Shown here: one piece after another, positions 25,719 through 34,912 of the stretch
How the letters are laid out: the number at the start of each line of letters is the position of its first letter
Numbering within the stretch: the first letter of the stretch is position 1
Origin: Cognataquiflexum gelatinilyticum
Lineage (GTDB): Bacteria; Bacteroidota; Bacteroidia; Cytophagales; Cyclobacteriaceae
NCBI RefSeq assembly: GCF_024813435.1
Contig: NZ_JANAEZ010000007.1
Coordinates: forward strand, 62,001 to 126,000
DNA length: 64,000 nucleotides
Direction of reading: 5' to 3'
Position numbers and translations under genes: made by a program
The notes under the pieces: model-generated
Databases searched by the model: none
Told to the model about the DNA's origin: nothing
Seen by the model: only the letters and a program-made list of their open reading frames with translations

Positions 25719-27476
25719 TTAAGCGTATAGGGATTCGATTTCTTTGGCAAATTTTTGGTGGATTACTTTCCTTTTTAACTTCATGGTTGGAGTAAGTTCA
25801 CCTGATTCGATAGTCCATTGTTGTGTCAGAACTTTGAACCTTTTGATTTGCTCCCATTTGCCAAAGTATTTATTAAGATGATCTACTTCCTTTTGAAATT
25901 TATCAAGAATTTCGGGTTTTTGAAGCATTTCAACATCAGTGGTATAAGGAATATCCTTGTGTCTGCACCAATCCTGAAGACCCAAAATACTTGGAACAAT
26001 CAAAGCCGCCGGGTAATTTTTATTTTCCCCTACCACCAAAACCTGTTCAATCAAAGATGATTCCTTGAACTTGTTTTCCATTGGCTGAGGGGCGATGTAT
26101 TTACCTCCGGATGTTTTAAACATTTCCTTTTTCCTATCAGTAATCTTGAGGTAATTACCTTCATGAAGTTCACCTATATCTCCCGTATGAAACCATCCGT
26201 CTTGCTCTAATACTTCAGCAGTCAATTCAGGCTGCTTGTAATATCCTTGCATGATATTGGGACCTTTGACCAAAATTTCTCCATCAGCGGCTATTTTGAC
26301 TTCGACGTCTTTGACGATTTTGCCAACCATTCCGATGCGAATATCCTGATGGTTACAGATAGAGGCAGAAACAACAGGGGAAGTTTCAGTAAGTCCATAA
26401 CCTTCGTTGACAGGAATACCTGCACTCCAAAACACCCTTGCCAATCTTGGCTGCAATGCAGAAGCACCGGAATTGATCTGCATCACATTGCCTCCCAATG
26501 CCTCACGCCATTTGCTGAAAATAATTTTATTGGCAAGTTTCAACTGAAAATTATAAAAAGAGCCTTGGTTTTTGTTTGGTTCATATTTCAAACCAAGATT
26601 TAACGCCCAAAAGAAAAGAGATTTTTTTACACCTGTAAGTTCATATCCTTTGGAAACAATCTTGTCATAGACTTTTTCCAAAAGCCTTGGAACAGTATTG
26701 AAAATATGCGGCTGTACTTCTTTGAGGTTTTCTCCGATTGCTTCCATGCTCTCGGCATAATAAATGGACACTCCCATAAACATAAAGCAAAATGATCCCG
26801 TTCTTTCATAGATGTGACATAACGGAAGAAAGCTTAGCGCTTTGGCTTCTCCTCTAGGGATAATCATCCTATCTTCAATAGCATAAAGATTACTGATGAC
26901 ATTAGAGTGGCTAAGCATTACACCCTTTGGTCTACCGGTAGTTCCAGAAGTATAAATGATCGTAAAAAGATCTTCGTATTTGACTGCTTCTTTCTGTGCT
27001 TCGAGGTCGGCTAAATTACCGCCTTCACCTTTGGCCATAAAATCTTCCCAATATTCACAACCTTCAATTTTATCAAAAGAGACAATCTGAACATCCATAT
27101 CCTTGGATCCTTCGACTGCTTTTGAATGGATTTCTGTGTTACCTACAAAAACCTTTTTAACTTCAGCGTGATGGAAAATATAATTATAATCCTCTGAGGA
27201 GATAGTCGGGTACATGGGAACAGAAATGGCCCCAATCTGTTGCAAGCCGAGATCGATAAAATTCCACTCGGGTCTGTTGTCAGAAATGATGGCTACTTTG
27301 TCACCCTGTTGGATTCCTGAATTTAAAAAAGCCAGGCTTAGGTTATCCACTATTTTTTTTAAATCCCTGCTTGAATAGGTTTTCCAAGAACCATTGATTT
27401 TTTGGGCTAAGGCAACTGGCTTGTCATATGTTGCAATTTGGAAATTGATCAGGTCGAAGAGTCTGTGGATTTGCAT
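25719..27476 (-). CDS. fadD: Long-chain acyl-CoA ligase (AMP-forming)
   Basis: 585 residues. It activates fatty acids to acyl-CoA with ATP. The P-loop-like AMP motif is IIYTSGTTGRPKGVMLSHSN, followed by EGYGLTETSPVVS and the hinge/ligase motif HTGDIGELHEGNYLKITDRKKE. The C-terminal WTIESGELTPTMKLKR contains the conserved lysine region. It lies directly upstream of the MarR-fad operon but has its own terminator, so it is probably a separate transcription unit supplying substrates. The putative origin lies on its 5' side. Confidence 0.9.
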   Translation of the reverse strand: MQIHRLFDLINFQIATYDKPVALAQKINGSWKTYSSRDLKKIVDNLSLAFLNSGIQQGDKVAIISDNRPEWNFIDLGLQQIGAISVPMYPTISSEDYNYIFHHAEVKKVFVGNTEIHSKAVEGSKDMDVQIVSFDKIEGCEYWEDFMAKGEGGNLADLEAQKEAVKYEDLFTIIYTSGTTGRPKGVMLSHSNVISNLYAIEDRMIIPRGEAKALSFLPLCHIYERTGSFCFMFMGVSIYYAESMEAIGENLKEVQPHIFNTVPRLLEKVYDKIVSKGYELTGVKKSLFFWALNLGLKYEPNKNQGSFYNFQLKLANKIIFSKWREALGGNVMQINSGASALQPRLARVFWSAGIPVNEGYGLTETSPVVSASICNHQDIRIGMVGKIVKDVEVKIAADGEILVKGPNIMQGYYKQPELTAEVLEQDGWFHTGDIGELHEGNYLKITDRKKEMFKTSGGKYIAPQPMENKFKESSLIEQVLVVGENKNYPAALIVPSILGLQDWCRHKDIPYTTDVEMLQKPEILDKFQKEVDHLNKYFGKWEQIKRFKVLTQQWTIESGELTPTMKLKRKVIHQKFAKEIESLYA

Positions 27477-27947
27477 GATTATCTTGGGTTAATAAGGTTC
27501 TTGAAATTAGATAAAAGCTTGCAGTAAACCAAAAAACGGGAATTCAAGAATTTTCCACAGCCTTATATATTTAATATATTATTTAATTAAATAAAACTAC
27601 TGTTATTATTAAGGTGTGGATTTGTGGATAAAAAATCTGGTTGAAGTAATCCACATATTTGTGTTTAGTTTTCATCACTTTCTCCACTTTTAATCCACAG
27701 TCGTTTTTACTTTAATTTGTTGAATTTCAATCGTATTGAAAAAAAGGATTTATTGTTGTGGGAAAATGAAAATAGATAAATGTGTGTTCTTTGCTGTGTC
27801 TGTATTTGTGAATGAGTGTAGATGAATGATGGGTTATTCGCTTTGTCCAATTTTTTGATGGTTCAAATTTTGGTTGGTATTGATAAGTCTCCTTTTATAC
27901 CCAAGTTGTGAGAACTTATGCACATGTTTTGTTTAGGTTATCTACAA
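27477..27947. other. oriC: Candidate chromosomal replication origin
   Basis: 471-base AT-rich gap with a cluster of DnaA-box-like 9-mers. Perfect matches to TTWTNCACA are at 27551-27559 (TTTTCCACA), 27623-27631 (TTATCCACA on the - strand) and 27916-27924 (TTATGCACA). One-mismatch sites are at 27647, 27691, 27757 (- strand) and 27938. An almost pure A/T stretch at 27563-27598, next to the first box, could be the unwinding element. mnmG, a frequent origin neighbour, and two parS-like sites lie within 5 kb. Origin activity is inferred. Confidence 0.65.
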
Positions 27948-29633
27948 TTATTTCATAATATTTTCTTTAATTTTTGGTATTCCAGGTAATTTTAAAGGGT
28001 CTATCGTGACATCAAGTGACCATCCCCCTCTAATTATTGTGTCTTTTGGATTATCGCTTTCTTTATTCTCTAGGTAGTATATTGGTTCTGCTTGTCGATT
28101 TTCATTCATATTGGAAGTATCCCATCGTCTGTTTTTATTTAAATCAAGGATTGCCCTGATATTATATGTAGCTGCTTCTAAATTTTTGAATATTGCTACG
28201 TTGGTTTCAGTTAAGTATTGTTCTGCTACTACTTCATCTTTTTTGTCAATAATCTGGACTATGATTGGTAAGTTTTCCGTGTTTACTGTAATCTTGATTT
28301 CTTCAGCCAAAGTTTCTGGGTCAAGTTTTCTGAATAGGTTTTCAATTTTTGTTGTATTGAATTCCCCTTCTATATCTTGGAATGTTGAGTCCATCGCATA
28401 TAAGGTGTATGCTTCTTGTTTTAAGGAGTCTGGGATATTTACTGCGATGGAAATCAATGTTCTGTCCAAGCTGTCTTTAAATGAAAGCATTTCAGGTTTT
28501 ATCGGAATGTAAGAAGCACTGTCGTATTTTATATATAGTGAATCATAATTTACATTGTCTATTGGTTTGTTGAATTTAATTTCTGCTTCAATTTCTTTCA
28601 AAAAGTTTCTTTTTGCTTTTACTGTGGTTTCCAACTTTTCATTTTTTCTGTCACTTTCCTCAAATTTTGCATAAACGATTGTATCAAGTTTGAATCCAAC
28701 AGAGTCTCTTAACATCAATTTTACAGCTGTACTGTCATTGATTATACTTCTATGGTATAATCTAATTGTTTTTTCATTTTGCCTGTAAAACAAGCTTTTG
28801 TTTATATCCTGATGATCAATGATGATGTCTGTTGGGTATTTGCTGAGATAGATGTCGAAATTCTGCCCTGATGCACTTGCTCTGTTAATTTTGAATGCAG
28901 ATAAGTCCGCCTTTGAAAGGTAGAGTTTGGCATCTTTTACGTTTTCTGAAATGCTGATTGTATCAGATATAAATCCGTATTCCTCTTGTTTTTCTTCTGC
29001 TTTTAAAGAGTTGTTTTGGTCATGCCAAGCATATGCTCTATAATTCCCTGCTTTTATATTGCTGAGATTGAAATTTCCTATTGAATCTGTTTGTCCTATA
29101 TAATAGGGTGTTGCCGTTAGAACATTGGTAGTATCACTTACTGAATATAGCCCTACCAAAACATCGGTAATATTCTTCTGTTTTTGGGGGAGAATGTATG
29201 AAACGTTTCCTGAAAAACTAAGGCTGTCGATGTTGGGTCCCGTCGAAAAAACAAGTTTGAGGTTGTCCGGAATATTGTTTTCGGTGATGTCTTTTATGGA
29301 TTTTTGGAAGTTAAATACATAAGTTGTACTGTCTTCAAGTTCTTGGTTTAGGTTAATAATTACTCTATTCTTATTTGTCGTTACCTCCATTTCATCTTTA
29401 TTGATTCTTGGAGTTATGATAATTTGTTTGTTTGGAGTTTCCGCTTTTACATATTCGTCAAATTCAAGTTCAATAATTGAAGGTTTGACATTTGTACTTT
29501 CATTTGATGGAGTTATGGATAAAAGTTTTGGTGGATCTTCGTCTCTGGGTCCTCCCATTGGTGTTCCTTGTTTCGCACATGAAACGATAGTAAAAAGTAA
29601 TGTTATGCCTAATAGGTAATTTGAATGTTTCAT
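27948..29633 (-). CDS. Ig-like domain lipoprotein
   Basis: 561 residues with a lipoprotein signal (LLGITLLFTIVSC, cysteine about residue 19). An SbsA-type Ig-like domain occupies about residues 35-130 (PPKLLSITPSNESTNVKPSIIELEFDEYV and the strand-rich DSTTYVFNF). It is followed by further beta-rich segments, including SGNVSYIL and GNFNLSNIKAGNYRAYAWHDQNNS. This is a common Bacteroidota surface lipoprotein family of unknown role. It overlaps the methyltransferase by four bases and is the last gene of the run from mnmG. Confidence 0.82.
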   Translation of the reverse strand: MKHSNYLLGITLLFTIVSCAKQGTPMGGPRDEDPPKLLSITPSNESTNVKPSIIELEFDEYVKAETPNKQIIITPRINKDEMEVTTNKNRVIINLNQELEDSTTYVFNFQKSIKDITENNIPDNLKLVFSTGPNIDSLSFSGNVSYILPQKQKNITDVLVGLYSVSDTTNVLTATPYYIGQTDSIGNFNLSNIKAGNYRAYAWHDQNNSLKAEEKQEEYGFISDTISISENVKDAKLYLSKADLSAFKINRASASGQNFDIYLSKYPTDIIIDHQDINKSLFYRQNEKTIRLYHRSIINDSTAVKLMLRDSVGFKLDTIVYAKFEESDRKNEKLETTVKAKRNFLKEIEAEIKFNKPIDNVNYDSLYIKYDSASYIPIKPEMLSFKDSLDRTLISIAVNIPDSLKQEAYTLYAMDSTFQDIEGEFNTTKIENLFRKLDPETLAEEIKITVNTENLPIIVQIIDKKDEVVAEQYLTETNVAIFKNLEAATYNIRAILDLNKNRRWDTSNMNENRQAEPIYYLENKESDNPKDTIIRGGWSLDVTIDPLKLPGIPKIKENIMK

Positions 29634-30529
29634 TTTTTCTTTAAAATAAACAATAAGCTTGAGTAATTATTATTGTTTTTTTTGGCCCAAGTATTTGATT
29701 TATAACCATTTATAAAGGCTCTTATCATTTTGCTTATCATTCCTTTGTCTGGGTTTAGGTAGTTTTCAGATAGAATTGAAACATAATAGCTGTCAAATTT
29801 CATTGGTTCAATAGTTACAATTTTTAGTCCCATTTTTTCTGCGAAAACCTGAATTGTATCTTGATTGAAATGATACAGGTGTCTTGGTACATCTAATGCT
29901 GCCCAGAATGTGCCATACTTTTTGGCATCATGAGAATTGTTATTTGGTACGGCAATAAAGATTGTACCGTTTTCCTCCAATAAGTCGACAATATTTTTTC
30001 CTGTTTTTCTTAGGCTGTGTATGTGTTCAAGAACATGATATAGACTGATTGCATTGAATTTAGTATCTTTTTCGATCTCCTCAAGTTTGCCCTTAATTTT
30101 AAGCTTTTTGCTTTTGGATATTTTTCTCGCTGTTTTATTCGGTTCTATTCCTTGAGTTTTCCATCCTGATTTTTTTGCTTCTGCTAAGAAATATCCTGTT
30201 CCGCATCCGTAATCAAGCAGAGTTTTATTTCCTTCAGTATATTTATTTAACAATTTTACCTTTTTTCTGATAGTGATATTCCTTACCCATTTATAAAGTA
30301 GGTTTGTGAAATTTGTGGTTTTGTTTTGGTGAGAAACGTAGTCTTCCGATTGATAATATTTACTAATGCTTTCTTTATCCGGTCGGGGGTTTGTAAATAT
30401 CAATTGGCAGGATGAGCATTTACACAACAAGAAGTTTTCCTTGCTTATTGAAAAATCTTTAACTTCCAAATGATTAAGAAAAAGCCCACTTTTACATAGT
30501 GGGCATTTGTTTAATCTTTCCTGTGACAT
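29630..30529 (-). CDS. SAM methyltransferase with N-terminal zinc-ribbon-like motif
   Basis: 299 residues. The N-terminus has two CxxC pairs (CPLC and CSSC, about 30 residues apart), suggesting a zinc ribbon. The methyltransferase domain has motif I LLDYGCGTGYFLAEAKKSG, EGIEPN after it and ISLYHVLEHI, typical of class I methyltransferases acting on quinones, sugars or lipids. It overlaps mnmG's stop by one base and the Ig-like lipoprotein by four, so it belongs to one operon. The substrate is unknown. Confidence 0.85.
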   Translation of the reverse strand: MSQERLNKCPLCKSGLFLNHLEVKDFSISKENFLLCKCSSCQLIFTNPRPDKESISKYYQSEDYVSHQNKTTNFTNLLYKWVRNITIRKKVKLLNKYTEGNKTLLDYGCGTGYFLAEAKKSGWKTQGIEPNKTARKISKSKKLKIKGKLEEIEKDTKFNAISLYHVLEHIHSLRKTGKNIVDLLEENGTIFIAVPNNNSHDAKKYGTFWAALDVPRHLYHFNQDTIQVFAEKMGLKIVTIEPMKFDSYYVSILSENYLNPDKGMISKMIRAFINGYKSNTWAKKNNNNYSSLLFILKKK

Positions 30530-32394
30530 TATCTTCCTAAATAAACGGTGAGAATAGAAAGGTCTGCAGGGGTCACACCACTAATTCTTGATGCTTGACC
30601 GAGTGTTTCGGGTTTTATTTTATTTAATTTCTGTTTTCCTTCAGCCGAAAGTGCAGTTATTGTTAGATAATCAAATTGTATCGGGATTCTATAGTCTTCC
30701 ATATTATTCAATTTTTCTACCATTTGCTGTTCTTTTTCTATATAGCTGTCATATTTGATTTGAATTTCTGCCTGTTCTAGAACCTCTTTTTTATATTTGG
30801 AAAGATAATTTTTTATGTCCTGGTCTAAGTCCATAATTTCTGTTAATCCAATTTGAGGCCTTTTCAAAAGCTTTTCAACCGTGACCTTTTCTTTAATGGT
30901 CGCTGTTTCAAATCCTTCTAAGCCTTCATTAATTATATCAGGAGACAATTTTTTTTGTTTTAAATCATTGATCAGTTTAGCTGTATCAGATTTTTTGTCC
31001 TGCATTTTTTCTAGTCTCGTATCATCTGCCAAACCAATTTTATGACCCATTTGGGTTAATCTCAAGTCTGCATTGTCCTGACGTAGCAATAATCTGAATT
31101 CGGCTCTAGATGTAAACATCCTGTATGGTTCCTCAGTCCCTTTATTGATCAGATCATCTATCAATACACCTATATATGCGTCGGATCTTTTTAAAACAAA
31201 TGGATCCCTTTCATGTACTTTCCTAGAAGCATTTATTCCCGCCATCAATCCTTGGCAGGCGGCTTCTTCATAGCCTGTCGTTCCGTTGATTTGTCCTGCA
31301 AAGAATAGGTTTTCTATTAAATGTGTCTCTAAGTTCAATTTTAACTGTGTTGGAGGAAAGAAATCATATTCTATGGCATAACCGGGTCTAAACATTTTTG
31401 CATTTTCAAAACCTGGTATTTTCCTTAGAGCTTGATATTGTACATCCTCAGGCAATGAAGTGGAGAAACCATTGATGTACATTTCTACTGTGTTCCATCC
31501 CTCTGGTTCTACAAAGATCTGATGTCTTTCTCTTTCCGCAAATCTGTTGATTTTATCTTCAATTGATGGGCAATACCTTGGTCCTAGGCCTTGGATTCTG
31601 CCATTGAACATGGGGGATCTGTCAAAACCTGTTTCTAGTGTATTGTGTACCTCTTTGTTGGTATAGGTAATCCAACATGTTCTTTGATTTTTTAAAGTTG
31701 ATGTAGCGTCAGAGAAGGAAAACTTCTCAGGGTTTTCATCCCCGTACTGTACTTCCATTTTGCTGTAATCCAATGAACGTCCATCAACCCTTGGAGGTGT
31801 TCCAGTTTTCATTCTTCCCGCTTCAAAACCCAATTGGACGAGTTGTTCGGTTATTCCTTTTGCCGCTGCTTCTCCTGTTCTTCCTCCCCCAAATTGTTTT
31901 TCTCCGATATGAATTATGCCATTTAAAAATGTTCCATTGGTAAGAACCACTGATTTGGATTGGATTTCTATCCCAATTCCTGTCCTTACTCCAACAGCTT
32001 TATTGTCTTTAATTAATAACCCACTTATCATTTCTTGCCAAAAATCAACATTGGGTGTTTGTTCAAGAGCCAATCTCCATTCTTCTGCAAATAACATTCT
32101 ATCATTTTGCGATCTTGGAGACCACATAGCAGGACCTTTGGACCTATTCAACATCCTGAATTGGATCATGGATTTGTCAGAAATGATCCCTGACATTCCT
32201 CCTAAGGCGTCAATCTCCCTCACAATTTGACCTTTTGCTACGCCACCCATTGCCGGGTTACATGACATTTGTGCAATGGTATTCATATTCATTGTACAAA
32301 GAAGGACTTTGGAACCCATCTTTGCTGCTGCATGCGCAGCTTCACAGCCTGCATGCCCTGCCCCTACAACGATCACATCATATATTGGAAACAT
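30529..32394 (-). CDS. mnmG: tRNA uridine-5-carboxymethylaminomethyl modification enzyme MnmG
   Basis: 621-residue FAD enzyme that with MnmE modifies the wobble uridine of several tRNAs. The FAD-binding motif VVGAGHAGCEAAHAAAKMG is at the N-terminus, GGVAKGQIVREIDALGG and FGGGRTGEAAAKGITEQL are in place, and the C-terminal LSAEGKQKLNKIKPETLGQASRISGVTPADLSIL is typical. In many bacteria this gene (gidA) lies beside the origin; here it is about 2.6 kb from the candidate. Composition is AT-rich like its neighbours. Confidence 0.95.
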   Translation of the reverse strand: MFPIYDVIVVGAGHAGCEAAHAAAKMGSKVLLCTMNMNTIAQMSCNPAMGGVAKGQIVREIDALGGMSGIISDKSMIQFRMLNRSKGPAMWSPRSQNDRMLFAEEWRLALEQTPNVDFWQEMISGLLIKDNKAVGVRTGIGIEIQSKSVVLTNGTFLNGIIHIGEKQFGGGRTGEAAAKGITEQLVQLGFEAGRMKTGTPPRVDGRSLDYSKMEVQYGDENPEKFSFSDATSTLKNQRTCWITYTNKEVHNTLETGFDRSPMFNGRIQGLGPRYCPSIEDKINRFAERERHQIFVEPEGWNTVEMYINGFSTSLPEDVQYQALRKIPGFENAKMFRPGYAIEYDFFPPTQLKLNLETHLIENLFFAGQINGTTGYEEAACQGLMAGINASRKVHERDPFVLKRSDAYIGVLIDDLINKGTEEPYRMFTSRAEFRLLLRQDNADLRLTQMGHKIGLADDTRLEKMQDKKSDTAKLINDLKQKKLSPDIINEGLEGFETATIKEKVTVEKLLKRPQIGLTEIMDLDQDIKNYLSKYKKEVLEQAEIQIKYDSYIEKEQQMVEKLNNMEDYRIPIQFDYLTITALSAEGKQKLNKIKPETLGQASRISGVTPADLSILTVYLGR

Positions 32395-32411
32395 AATTTT
32401 CTTTTTTGGTT

Positions 32412-32427
32412 TGTTCCACGTGGAACT
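32412..32427. promoter_or_regulatory. parS: parS-like site 1
   Basis: TGTTCCACGTGGAACT matches the ParB-binding consensus TGTTNCACGTGAAACA closely and has a 14-base palindromic core, GTTCCACGTGGAAC. It lies in the short gap between ybeY and mnmG, close to the candidate origin. Binding by ParB is inferred. Confidence 0.75.
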
Positions 32428-32451
32428 TTTTTATCAATTGAATCTGAATGG

Positions 32452-32467
32452 TGTTTCACGTGGAACG
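32452..32467. promoter_or_regulatory. parS: parS-like site 2
   Basis: TGTTTCACGTGGAACG, in the same gap as the first site and 40 bases from it. The two share the CACGTGGAAC core. Paired parS sites near the origin are typical of ParABS chromosome segregation. Confidence 0.75.
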
Positions 32468-32469
32468 TT

Positions 32470-32892
32470 TCATTTGTCCAGTAAAGAAATGGCTTTGTTT
32501 TCCATATTTCTCATACTGATTATATCTTCTTCTCTTTTGTCCTTATATCCCATTAAATGCAAAATCCCATGGCTCATAACCCTTGAGAGTTCTTTTTCAA
32601 AGGACACACTTTCTTTAATGGCATTATCTTTAATTCGGTCTACACTGACAAAAATGTCTCCTTCTATTAGATTTTCTTTTTCTGAATTGTCAAAGGTAAT
32701 AATGTCTGTGTAGGTTTTATGGTTCAAGAAGTCAACATTGATTTGATAAAGGTATTCATCGGAACAAAAAATGTAATTAAGTTCTCCAATTTTAAATCCT
32801 TCGAGATTGGCTATTTCTTTTAACCATTTTTTCTTTTTGTTCTTTTCCGGAAGGGAAAATTTTATGTCTTCTTCAAAAAAAAGAATTGCCAT
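32470..32892 (-). CDS. ybeY: rRNA maturation endoribonuclease YbeY
   Basis: 140-residue zinc-dependent RNase acting in 16S rRNA maturation and ribosome quality control. The metal motif reads HGILHLMGYKD: two histidines are in place while the third canonical one (GYDH) is replaced by Lys-Asp. Similar GYKDK sequences occur in other Bacteroidota YbeY proteins, so this is probably lineage-specific. It lies two bases from the RsbW-like gene in the same direction. Confidence 0.9.
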   Translation of the reverse strand: MAILFFEEDIKFSLPEKNKKKKWLKEIANLEGFKIGELNYIFCSDEYLYQINVDFLNHKTYTDIITFDNSEKENLIEGDIFVSVDRIKDNAIKESVSFEKELSRVMSHGILHLMGYKDKREEDIISMRNMENKAISLLDK

Positions 32893-32893
32893 A

Positions 32894-33292
32894 TCACATG
32901 TAGAAAGTTAGTATGGTTTTTCTACCGTTCTCCTCAAATTTAATTCCATCTGCTAAATGCTTCATAATGAATATCCCACGCCCTCCTGTTTTCTCTAAAT
33001 TTTCAGGTGCTGTCGGATCTACCAAATGCTCGAAATCAAAACCCTTTCCCTCATCCAATATCACAAATTCAACTTGATTTTCATCAAGATGCAATTCAAG
33101 ATTTACTTTTTTATTTCCATCCATTTTGTTTCCATGAATGATGGCATTAGTCACACATTCTGTCACAGAAATCATGATATTCCCATAGATATCTTCATTA
33201 ATAGGATATTTCTCCCTAGCATTATCTATAAAGCTTTCAACGATCTTTATATTCTCAATTAGAGATGGAATAGAAATTTTAATGGAATTCAT
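32894..33292 (-). CDS. RsbW-like ATP-binding anti-sigma regulatory kinase
   Basis: 132 residues with a GHKL-type ATPase fold. The N box is VTNAIIHGNKMD, the G1 region DEGKGFDFEHLVDP and the G2 region GGRGIFIMKHLAD. There is no histidine phospho-acceptor domain, which fits the RsbW/SpoIIAB class that binds sigma factors or antagonists. Whether it kinases an anti-sigma antagonist here is unknown, as no such partner gene is adjacent. It precedes ybeY by two bases. Confidence 0.85.
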   Translation of the reverse strand: MNSIKISIPSLIENIKIVESFIDNAREKYPINEDIYGNIMISVTECVTNAIIHGNKMDGNKKVNLELHLDENQVEFVILDEGKGFDFEHLVDPTAPENLEKTGGRGIFIMKHLADGIKFEENGRKTILTFYM

Positions 33293-33329
33293 GAAAATAA
33301 TGTTGATATAAACGTTAAATATAATATTT

Positions 33330-34106
33330 TTATAATTCTATCATTATTGGGCAGTGGTCCGAATGATGTGCCTCTGGTAGGATAATAGAACGCTTCACTT
33401 TTTCTTTCATAGGTGATGTGGCCATGTGGTAATCAATTCTCCAACCGAGATTTTTTGACCTTGAGCCTGCCCTATAACTCCACCAAGTGTAATGATGTGG
33501 ATCTTGATTATACAACCGGAATGTATCTACAAAACCTGATTTTGTAAACTTGTCCATCCATGCCCTTTCCTCAGGAAGAAAACCTGATGAATTCTTGTTG
33601 GACACTGGATTGTGGATATCGATTGCTTTGTGACAGATATTGTAATCGCCACTGAGAATTAAATTAGGGTATCCTTTAACCAAGTCTTGGGTATACCCGA
33701 ATATGTCATCTAAGAAGCGATATTTGAAATCTTGCCTTATATCACCAGTTGTCCCTGATGGAAAATACGCAGAAATGAATGAAAAGCCATCAAAATCTGC
33801 CCTTATAATTCTTCCCTCATCATCATAAAGAGGGAAACTCATTCCATATTCAACATGGTTAGGTTTTATTTTACTCAAAATGGCAACACCACTATATCCC
33901 TTCTTTGCAGCTGGATACCAATAAATGTGGTATCCCATATCTTCAAAGATAGACCTGTCAATTTGGTTCTCTTCAGCTTTGATTTCCTGTAACCCAATAA
34001 TATCCGGATCTGTTGCTTTTAACCAGTCAGCAAAGCCCTTGGTAAGTGCTGCACGGATTCCGTTTACATTATAGGATACGACTTTTATGTTACTAAGATC
34101 ACTCAA
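33330..34106 (-). CDS. xth: Exodeoxyribonuclease III
   Basis: 258-residue AP endonuclease/3'-5' exonuclease of the EEP superfamily for base-excision repair. The catalytic glutamate is in GLQEIKA, the DNA-contact tyrosine region is YPAAKKGYSGVAIL, the conserved aspartate-asparagine is in LSGDYNICH, and the terminal histidine is in HHSDHCPI. Length and motif order fit ExoA/Xth. It is 37 bases upstream of the RsbW-like gene in the same direction. Confidence 0.93.
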   Translation of the reverse strand: MSDLSNIKVVSYNVNGIRAALTKGFADWLKATDPDIIGLQEIKAEENQIDRSIFEDMGYHIYWYPAAKKGYSGVAILSKIKPNHVEYGMSFPLYDDEGRIIRADFDGFSFISAYFPSGTTGDIRQDFKYRFLDDIFGYTQDLVKGYPNLILSGDYNICHKAIDIHNPVSNKNSSGFLPEERAWMDKFTKSGFVDTFRLYNQDPHHYTWWSYRAGSRSKNLGWRIDYHMATSPMKEKVKRSIILPEAHHSDHCPIMIEL

Positions 34107-34121
34107 TTTTGAATTCGTTTA

Positions 34122-34484
34122 TTATTTGATTTCTATTTGAAATTCTGTTTCGAAATATTCCAAAACCTGTATTTTCAACAATTTCTCCTGCTCTAACACG
34201 TCAAAATGAGGAAGTTTGTTTACAAGTTTCCAATGGGGCCAACCATCTTGGTCTATATAATCCAATTCATAAAACCCAACTTGGCTCAACACCCTGCAAA
34301 TCCCAATATGCATCAAGTCCTGCTTTTGTTCTTTCGAAAAATTTTTGTTTCCCTGTCCAAGTTCCTGTACTCCTATCAAAAATAAAACCCCATTTAAGTC
34401 ATTGGGCTTTTTCCCGATAAGCTCTTCCATGCCCTTCAGCAGTTTACTCCATCTTTTTTCCAGATCAAGGTCTTTCTTAAACAT
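34122..34484 (-). CDS. Conserved hypothetical protein
   Basis: 120 residues from the ATG at 34484, which gives an eight-base overlap with the upstream CMD-family gene. The longer frame to 34523 adds residues out of step with it. The sequence is soluble and alpha-rich (KKPNDLNGVLFLIGVQELGQGNKNFSKEQKQDLMHIGICRVLSQ), with a tryptophan-rich middle. No known family. Overlap with an AhpD-like gene suggests a shared transcript and perhaps a redox-related role. Confidence 0.6.
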   Translation of the reverse strand: MFKKDLDLEKRWSKLLKGMEELIGKKPNDLNGVLFLIGVQELGQGNKNFSKEQKQDLMHIGICRVLSQVGFYELDYIDQDGWPHWKLVNKLPHFDVLEQEKLLKIQVLEYFETEFQIEIK

Positions 34485-34833
34485 CTGCTTTTCCTTCTTT
34501 TTCCAATAATTCCCAATATTCAACCGCTCTTCTCAAATGGGGTATTACAATTGACCCACCAATAATGGTTGCGATTGAAAAAACCTCAAAGACCTGCTCT
34601 TTATTCAGACCTGCCTCAAATGATTTGCCCAAATGGTATTTGATACAATCATCACATCTCAGGACCATAGAACATGCCAATCCGATCATTTCCTTCGTTT
34701 TCACATCCAATGCCCCTTCCGCATAGGTATTGGTATCAAGGTTGAAAAAACGTTTGATGACCTTATTGTCTGAAGCCATGATTTTTTCATTCATTTCGCT
34801 CCTATAGGCATTGAATTCTTCTATTAAATTCAT
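34477..34833 (-). CDS. Carboxymuconolactone decarboxylase (AhpD-like) family protein
   Basis: 118 residues. The redox motif CDDCIKYHLGKSFEAG is at about residues 60-75: the CxxC pair and the histidine of AhpD-like alkylhydroperoxidase proteins. The 4-carboxymuconolactone decarboxylase reaction itself need not apply, because this family is broad. It overlaps the hypothetical gene downstream by eight bases. Confidence 0.85.
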   Translation of the reverse strand: MNLIEEFNAYRSEMNEKIMASDNKVIKRFFNLDTNTYAEGALDVKTKEMIGLACSMVLRCDDCIKYHLGKSFEAGLNKEQVFEVFSIATIIGGSIVIPHLRRAVEYWELLEKEGKADV

Positions 34834-34912
34834 TAAATTTTAAGGTGGTTTTAGTCAATTGCAAATATAACAGGTATTTACAGTCATTCAGTTCGATCTC
34901 CTCATTTTGAAA

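Noticed and set aside
27948..33292. AT-rich stretch that could be a genomic island
   Set aside because: It carries core genes (mnmG, ybeY, xth nearby) and origin-like signals. An island would not normally hold these, so the composition more likely reflects the neighbourhood of the origin.
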